This document shows positions 5,977 through 6,252 of a stretch of DNA of 6,252 nucleotides, in pieces. This DNA comes from Methanolinea sp. SDB (GTDB lineage: Archaea; Halobacteriota; Methanomicrobia; Methanomicrobiales; Methanospirillaceae), in assembly GCA_001412335.1 (NCBI GenBank), contig LKUF01000157.1:1-6252 (forward strand). Reading direction: 5' to 3'. The notes beneath the pieces were generated by a model. That model was not told the origin of the DNA. It searched no databases and saw only the letters and a list, made by a program, of their open reading frames with translations. The position numbers and the translations under genes are program-made. Each line of letters opens with the position of its first letter. The stretch's first letter is position 1.

Positions 5977-6252
5977 CTATATAGTCCCTAACAGGACCGC
6001 CATATAGGCCAGGTAGGCAATAATGAGGGCTGCAGCCCAGATACGCCCCTTCTTCTCGTCCATGAGCAGTGGAGGAATCACGGCAAGCGAAAATGCAAGA
6101 AGGACCAGTGATCCCGATGCCAGGGGAATGGGGATTGGGACAAACAGTGAGCATACCCCTGGGATGAACAGGAGATTGAATATATTGCTTCCAAGAAGAT
6201 TTCCAATCGAGATCCCCGGGCTTCCCTTGAGTCCTGCCACGATCGAGGTGAC
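5977..6252 (-). CDS. Sodium/calcium exchanger family protein, C-terminal part (cut by window end)
   Basis: The last 91 residues of a membrane cation antiporter of the Ca2+:cation (CaCA) family, which usually exchange Ca2+ for Na+ or H+. The frame is open through the window edge, so the 5' part (roughly 220 residues if of family length, about 310-330) is outside. Visible from the edge are TSIVAGLKGSPGIS, then GNLLGSNIFN, the signature of the second alpha repeat that lines the ion path. Three further hydrophobic segments follow, with a short charged loop, MDEKKGR, before the last one. A GTG at 6238-6240 lies in the middle of the conserved alpha repeat and is not the start. It is followed after 202 bases by the unknown gene on the same strand. 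No T-rich terminator is seen behind it on the minus strand. Confidence 0.88.
   Translation of the reverse strand, partial: VTSIVAGLKGSPGISIGNLLGSNIFNLLFIPGVCSLFVPIPIPLASGSLVLLAFSLAVIPPLLMDEKKGRIWAAALIIAYLAYMAVLLGTI

Noticed and set aside
5861..6154. Minus-strand 97-codon frame overlapping the exchanger
   Set aside because: It is out of frame with the exchanger, whose alpha-repeat motif is clear, so this is a shadow.
1..6252. CRISPR array, tRNA, C/D-box RNA, insertion sequence or defence system
   Set aside because: I found no spaced direct repeats, cloverleaf-like segment, transposase or defence-type domain; gene content is ordinary housekeeping and envelope functions.

Overview
The window looks like ordinary chromosome from a methanogenic archaeon, most likely of the order Methanomicrobiales. 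Four things point there: archaeal TATA-like elements a short way upstream of genes, strong GGAGG-type ribosome binding sites, a thioferritin-type Dps-like protein of the kind common in methanogens and other archaea, and two conserved-looking proteins of unknown function in a style familiar from methanogen genomes. The assignment rests on protein character only; no rRNA or methanogenesis gene is present to settle it.

Layout, left to right: two minus-strand genes (15-761, a membrane-anchored exported protein of unknown function; 854-1720, an alpha/beta hydrolase); a divergent promoter region (1721-1935); three plus-strand genes (1936-2487, Dps-like thioferritin; 2629-3441, a GufA-type ZIP metal transporter; 3518-5140, an exported 5'-nucleotidase/UshA-type metallophosphoesterase); a convergent terminator region (5141-5210); then two minus-strand genes (5211-5774, a Cys-rich protein of unknown function; 5977-6252, the C-terminal end of a sodium/calcium exchanger whose 5' part lies beyond the window). 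No gene-free stretch exceeds about 215 bases. I see no tRNA, rRNA, CRISPR, insertion sequence or long repeat.

Functionally the central plus-strand block suggests metal and oxidant handling at the cell and its envelope: iron oxidation/storage and peroxide protection (Dps-like), divalent metal movement (ZIP), and a surface metal-dependent phosphoesterase. The T-rich terminator after dps and the TATA-like element before the nucleotidase suggest separate transcription units rather than one operon, so the grouping may be loose.

I do not see a previously undescribed system. The most useful second looks are the Gln in place of the first metal-binding His of the phosphoesterase (DxQ instead of DxH), the unknown Cys/Trp-rich protein at 5211-5774, the exported unknown at 15-761, and a short ORF with a strong ribosome binding site at 5151-5417 that runs antisense to its neighbour.
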